NCBI GenBank assembly: GCA_903859155.1
Contig: CAIOLO010000116.1
Coordinates: forward strand, 1-64,000
Direction: 5' to 3'
Length of the DNA: 64,000 nt
DNA from: an uncultured beta proteobacterium
GTDB lineage: Bacteria; Pseudomonadota; Gammaproteobacteria; Burkholderiales; SG8-39
In this document: positions 60,398 through 64,000 of the stretch, piece after piece
How positions within the stretch are numbered: the first letter of the stretch is position 1
Layout of the letters: each line of letters begins with the position of its first letter
The notes under the pieces: generated by a model
What the model was told of the DNA's origin: nothing
The model's database searches: none
What the model saw: only the letters and a program-made list of their open reading frames with translations
Position numbers and translations under genes: made by a program

Positions 60398-61417
60398 TTA
60401 ATGCTGGGACAGTGCGCTGGAGAGCAGTCTCGCGGTGATATCCACGATCGGAATAATGCGCTCGTAGGCCATGCGGGTGGGGCCGATGACCCCCACCGTG
60501 CCAACGACCCGTCCGTCCACTTCGTAGGGGGCGGTGACCACGCTGCACTCGTCCAGCGGCGCGATGCCGGATTCCCCGCCGATGAATATCTGCACCCCCT
60601 GGGCGCGCGTGCTGCTGTCCAGAATCTGGATGATCTGCGTTTTACGGTCGAACAGCTCGAATAATTCGCGCAACCGCTTCATGTTGGATGCCAGATCCTG
60701 CGAATCGAGCAGGTTCTTCTCTCCGGAGATGACATATTCCTCGGACGATTCCGTAATCGCCCGGTCACTTGCCTCCATGGCGGTGGTCATTAGCGAGGTC
60801 ATGTCCTCCCGGTGCTGCTTCAATTCGTCCTGCAAACGCCTGCGGATCTGGTCGAAGGTCAAGCCCGCGTAGTTCTGGTTGAGAAAATTCGCGGCCGTGG
60901 TCAGGTCCGAAGGCGTGAACGCCTTGTCGGTCAACAGAATGCGGTTCTGCACGTTGCCATCTGGTGTGACGATGATCAGCAGCACTCTTTTTTCGGACAG
61001 GGAAAGGAACTCGATATGGCGGAAGGCCTGCGATTTGCGCCGCGGGGCGACCACCACCCCGGCAAAGTGAGTCAGTTCCGAGAGCAGTTGCGAGGCCGAA
61101 CTGATGAGCTTTTGCGGATGTTCGCGGTGAAAGTTGCCTTCAAGCTGGTCGATTTCGACGCGATCCAGCGGCTTGGTGGTGAGCAGAGTGTCCACGAACA
61201 GGCGATACCCGCGCGGCGTCGGAACACGCCCTGCCGACGTATGTGGACTGGCTATGAACCCGAGGTCTTCAAGGTCCGCCATCACATTCCTGATGGTTGC
61301 CGGCGAAAGGTCCAGTCCGGAGTAACGCGAGAGCGCGCGCGACCCCACCGGTTCGCCTTCCACGATGTATCGTTCAACCAGCGTTTTGAGAAGAATTTGT
61401 GCGCGACGATCAAGCAT
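60398..61417 (-). CDS. hrcA: Heat-inducible transcription repressor HrcA
   Basis: This 339-residue repressor binds CIRCE operators and is tuned by GroEL. It starts with the conserved [18 protein letters not shown], has the winged helix ([40 protein letters not shown]) and the GAF-like and dimerisation parts ([40 protein letters not shown]). The ATG at 61417 matches the usual family start; an in-frame ATG at 61426 would add three residues. It is divergent from nadK. No CIRCE site was found in the window, so its targets (probably groESL) lie elsewhere. Confidence 0.95.
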   Translation of the reverse strand: MLDRRAQILLKTLVERYIVEGEPVGSRALSRYSGLDLSPATIRNVMADLEDLGFIASPHTSAGRVPTPRGYRLFVDTLLTTKPLDRVEIDQLEGNFHREHPQKLISSASQLLSELTHFAGVVVAPRRKSQAFRHIEFLSLSEKRVLLIIVTPDGNVQNRILLTDKAFTPSDLTTAANFLNQNYAGLTFDQIRRRLQDELKQHREDMTSLMTTAMEASDRAITESSEEYVISGEKNLLDSQDLASNMKRLRELFELFDRKTQIIQILDSSTRAQGVQIFIGGESGIAPLDECSVVTAPYEVDGRVVGTVGVIGPTRMAYERIIPIVDITARLLSSALSQH

Positions 61418-61642
61418 GAAATCCATTCTACAGAAAAGATCCCTGAACGTTAGGACGGTTGTGTTCGCGGGGCCGCCTTTTGCTGACGGCTCCCTCGCCA
61501 TGCCCCGCATCGAGGTCGACCCGTCGGGGACTTTGAGCGGGGCCCCGATTATCGCGACGGTGTCGGATCGCATTCCGGCCATGCAAACTTTGTTGTTTCG
61601 GCAAGTTTCTGTTTTAATGACTGTTCAATCCTGGTTTCGCCC

Positions 61643-62512
61643 ATGCCCTCATTTGATACCGTCGCGCTGATCGGTCGTTACAACGGCCGCAATGGCGCCG
61701 AATCCGTCGACGCGCTCGGAGTGTTCCTGCTGGGGCGCGGATGCCGCGTTCTTCTGGAAAAGGATAGCGCCGTGGCCACCGGCATCGACCGGTTCGAGAT
61801 CGCCGACTATGCCGAATTGGGCAAGCGGGCCGATCTTGCGGTGGTTTTGGGCGGAGACGGCAGCATGCTCAACGCCGCGCGCAACCTGGCGCGCTTCAAG
61901 GTGCCTTTGATCGGCGTCAATCAGGGGCGCCTCGGTTTCATGACCGATATCACTGCCGGCAGCATGCTGGAGGCCGTGGCTCAGGTGCTGGAGGGGAAAT
62001 TCTCGGTTGAAGACCGTACCCTGCTGGTGGCCGAAGTGGTGCGCGCCGGTGCCAGGACGTTCTCGACCATTGCGCTCAACGACGTGGTCGTGAACAAGGG
62101 TGTGGTGGGCCGGTTGATCGAATTCCTCGTGCACATCGACGATGAGTTCGTCTACGATCTTCGCGCGGACGGTTTGATAGTGGCCACGCCGACGGGGTCT
62201 ACCGCCTATGCGCTGTCCTCCAACGGGCCGATTCTTCAACCGACGGTTCCCGCCCTGGCGCTGGTGCCAATCTGCCCGCATACCCTGTCGAACCGCCCGA
62301 TTGCGGTCAGCGACGGCTCGCGCATAGAAATTACGCTCAAAAGCGCGGTCGATGCCCTGCTGCATTTTGACGGTCAGCCACAGGTCGGACTGCAGGAAGG
62401 TGACAAGGTCATTGTCAGACGCGCCGACCATCCGATACGGTTTATTCATCCGCCCGGGTACAGCTATTTCGCGATGCTGCGTGAAAAGCTGCACTGGAGC
62501 GAGATGTATTGA
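61643..62512 (+). CDS. nadK: NAD kinase
   Basis: This 289-residue ATP-dependent enzyme phosphorylates NAD+ to NADP+. Markers are LAVVLGGDGSMLNAARNLAR (the GGDG loop), GVNQGRLGFMTDITAGSMLE, ALNDVVVNKGVVGRLIEFLV and GLIVATPTGSTAYALSSNGP. Length is typical (about 292-296). nadK followed directly by recN (17 bp here), and opposite hrcA, is a conserved order in beta- and gammaproteobacteria. Confidence 0.97.
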   Translation: MPSFDTVALIGRYNGRNGAESVDALGVFLLGRGCRVLLEKDSAVATGIDRFEIADYAELGKRADLAVVLGGDGSMLNAARNLARFKVPLIGVNQGRLGFMTDITAGSMLEAVAQVLEGKFSVEDRTLLVAEVVRAGARTFSTIALNDVVVNKGVVGRLIEFLVHIDDEFVYDLRADGLIVATPTGSTAYALSSNGPILQPTVPALALVPICPHTLSNRPIAVSDGSRIEITLKSAVDALLHFDGQPQVGLQEGDKVIVRRADHPIRFIHPPGYSYFAMLREKLHWSEMY

Positions 62513-62529
62513 TCGGGGCGCGCATCAGC

Positions 62530-64000
62530 ATGCTGCGTCACTTGTCGATCCGCAATTTCGCCATTGTCGAGGCGCTGGACCTGGAGTTTGAGCCGGGATT
62601 CACCGCTTTGACCGGTGAAACAGGGGCGGGCAAGTCAATATTGATTGATGCATTGGCCCTGGCATTGGGTGAGAGGGCCGATGCCGCGCAGGTTCGCCCG
62701 GGAGCGGAGCGCGCGGAGGTTGCCGTGGAGTTTTCCCTGGAGCCCCAGTCCGGGCTGAAATCCTGGCTGTCGGAACAGGCGCTCGAGGGCGATGCGGACC
62801 GGGTTTTGCTGCGCCGCGTGGTGGACAACGGAGGGCGTTCGCGCGGCTTCATCAACGGCCATGCAGCGACGCTTGCCCAACTGCGCGAGGCGGGCGAGCA
62901 ACTCGTGGACATACACGGCCAGAATGCGCACCAGTCGCTGTTGCGCGTCGAGGCGCAGCGCCGCTTGCTCGATGAGCATGCGGGACTGGCGGCGCAGACC
63001 GCGGCTGTCGGGCAGGCGTACCGTGAATGGCAGCGATTGGCCAGGGCGCGCAGCGAGCACGAAACCCACGCCGCGGCGCTCAACGCCGAGCGTGAACAAC
63101 TGGCCTGGCAGGTGGATGAACTGGCCCGGCTTGCGCCCGGCGAAGGCGAGTGGGATGCCATTGATCTGGAGCACTCGCGGCTTGCGCATGCGGCCAGTCT
63201 GCTGCAGGGCACGCGTTCGGTCCTGGAGCAACTGTCGGAAGCCGATGGCGCGGCAGGTACCGCCATAGCCGCGGCAATTTCGACTCTGCGCGGTCTGCTG
63301 GAATACGACAAGTCGTTGCAGGATACTGTTGACCTGCTTGACTCAGCTCAGGCCCAGCTTGGCGAGGCCACGCAGACGCTCAGGCGCTATGGCGACAAGG
63401 TCGAGCTTGATCCGCAGCGGCTTGGCGAGGTCGAGCGGCGCATGGAGGCGCTCCATGGCGCGGCACGCCGCCATCGCGTCGCGCCGCAGGAACTGGCCGC
63501 GTTTCTGGAGCAAAAGCGCGCACGGCTTGCGGAACTGGACATTGCCTCTGATGTCGCCGCGCTGGCGGCTACCGAGAGTGCCGCGCGTTCCGGATATCGC
63601 GAACTCGCCCGCAGTTTGAGTGCGGGGCGCAAAACCGCCGCAGCCAGACTGTCGCGGGAGGTCAGCGCGGCGATGAATGACCTGGCGATGAAGGGGGGGC
63701 GCTTCCAGGTGGTTCTGACGCCGCTTGCAACGGACGGGAGTGCTTATGGCGAAGAGTCGGTGGAATTTGCCGTCAGCGCCAATCCGGGCATGGATCCGCG
63801 GGCGTTGGCCCGGGTGGCGTCCGGGGGCGAACTTTCGCGGATCAGTCTTGCCATCATGGTGATTGCCAGCGCGGCGGCAAAAATTCCGACCATGATTTTC
63901 GATGAAGTCGATGCCGGCATAGGGGGAGCCGTCGCCGAAATCGTGGGGCGCCGCCTGAAAAAACTGGGCGGGGGTCGCCAGGTATTGTGCGTGACCCATC
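62530..64000 (+). CDS. recN: DNA repair protein RecN (partial, runs off the window)
   Basis: This is the first 490 codons of RecN, an SMC-like ATPase in double-strand-break repair. Walker A is ALTGETGAGKSILIDALALA (about 28-47), followed by coiled-coil arms (about 160-360). The C-terminal ATPase half has the signature LARVASGGELSRISLAIMVI and Walker B TMIFDEVDAGIGGAVAEI. The sequence ends at RQVLCVTH, about 60-70 residues short of the usual 550-560. The ATG at 62530 is chosen; an in-frame TTG at 62509 overlapping the nadK stop is an alternative. Confidence 0.96.
   Translation, partial: MLRHLSIRNFAIVEALDLEFEPGFTALTGETGAGKSILIDALALALGERADAAQVRPGAERAEVAVEFSLEPQSGLKSWLSEQALEGDADRVLLRRVVDNGGRSRGFINGHAATLAQLREAGEQLVDIHGQNAHQSLLRVEAQRRLLDEHAGLAAQTAAVGQAYREWQRLARARSEHETHAAALNAEREQLAWQVDELARLAPGEGEWDAIDLEHSRLAHAASLLQGTRSVLEQLSEADGAAGTAIAAAISTLRGLLEYDKSLQDTVDLLDSAQAQLGEATQTLRRYGDKVELDPQRLGEVERRMEALHGAARRHRVAPQELAAFLEQKRARLAELDIASDVAALAATESAARSGYRELARSLSAGRKTAAARLSREVSAAMNDLAMKGGRFQVVLTPLATDGSAYGEESVEFAVSANPGMDPRALARVASGGELSRISLAIMVIASAAAKIPTMIFDEVDAGIGGAVAEIVGRRLKKLGGGRQVLCVTH

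Overview
The window is GC-rich, densely coded bacterial DNA with a betaproteobacterial (broadly Burkholderiales-like) gene order. The main basis is the cluster leuC-entericidin-leuD-leuB-asd-fimV-truA-trpF-trpB-(DNA methyltransferase)-trpA-accD-folC-SPOR-cvpA-purF-metZ, supported by a Bug-family solute receptor, the cysS/TPR/L,D-transpeptidase/ppiA/ppiB/lpxH block and the dnaJ-dnaK-grpE ... hemH-hrcA/nadK-recN block. No rRNA, tRNA, CRISPR array or complete insertion sequence was seen.

Layout. 0.3-6.7 kb, minus strand: MFS transporter, cbpM-cbpA, crcB, a Bug receptor, rtcB and a luciferase-like oxidoreductase. 6.7-11.3 kb: remains of a second Bug gene, a small membrane protein divergent from a CusRS/CopRS-type two-component system, an orphan ring-hydroxylase beta subunit and a putatively Tat-exported methyltransferase. 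11.3-15 kb: bioF-bioD-bioA and a glyoxalase-fold protein. 15-18.5 kb, minus strand: selO and, upstream of it, a UGSC-family gene whose frame is crossed by one in-frame TGA that is best read as selenocysteine. 19.2-21.6 kb: a compact three-gene toxin-antitoxin-like operon (AAA/DUF4143 ATPase fused to a minimal nucleotidyltransferase, a zeta-like kinase and a 52-residue protein). 21.8-26.7 kb: SWIM protein, a 995-residue membrane spermidine-synthase-like protein and an M48 lipoprotein protease. 26.8-46.2 kb: the amino-acid and housekeeping cluster. 46.0-47.6 kb: a duplicated metZ 3' end, the second copy fused in frame to an IHF-beta domain. 48.1-64 kb: envelope, chaperone, heme, NAD and DNA-repair genes; recN runs off the end.

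Most of the window is core metabolism (leucine, tryptophan, biotin, methionine, purine, fatty acid, folate, heme, NADP) and protein quality control. The parts that stand out are the candidate selenoprotein with a SECIS-like hairpin (16793-18526), the 19.2-21.6 kb operon with a perfect palindrome over its start codon, and the IHF-beta/MetZ chimera (47112-47603). All calls come from reading the sequence and remembered family motifs; no database search was run.
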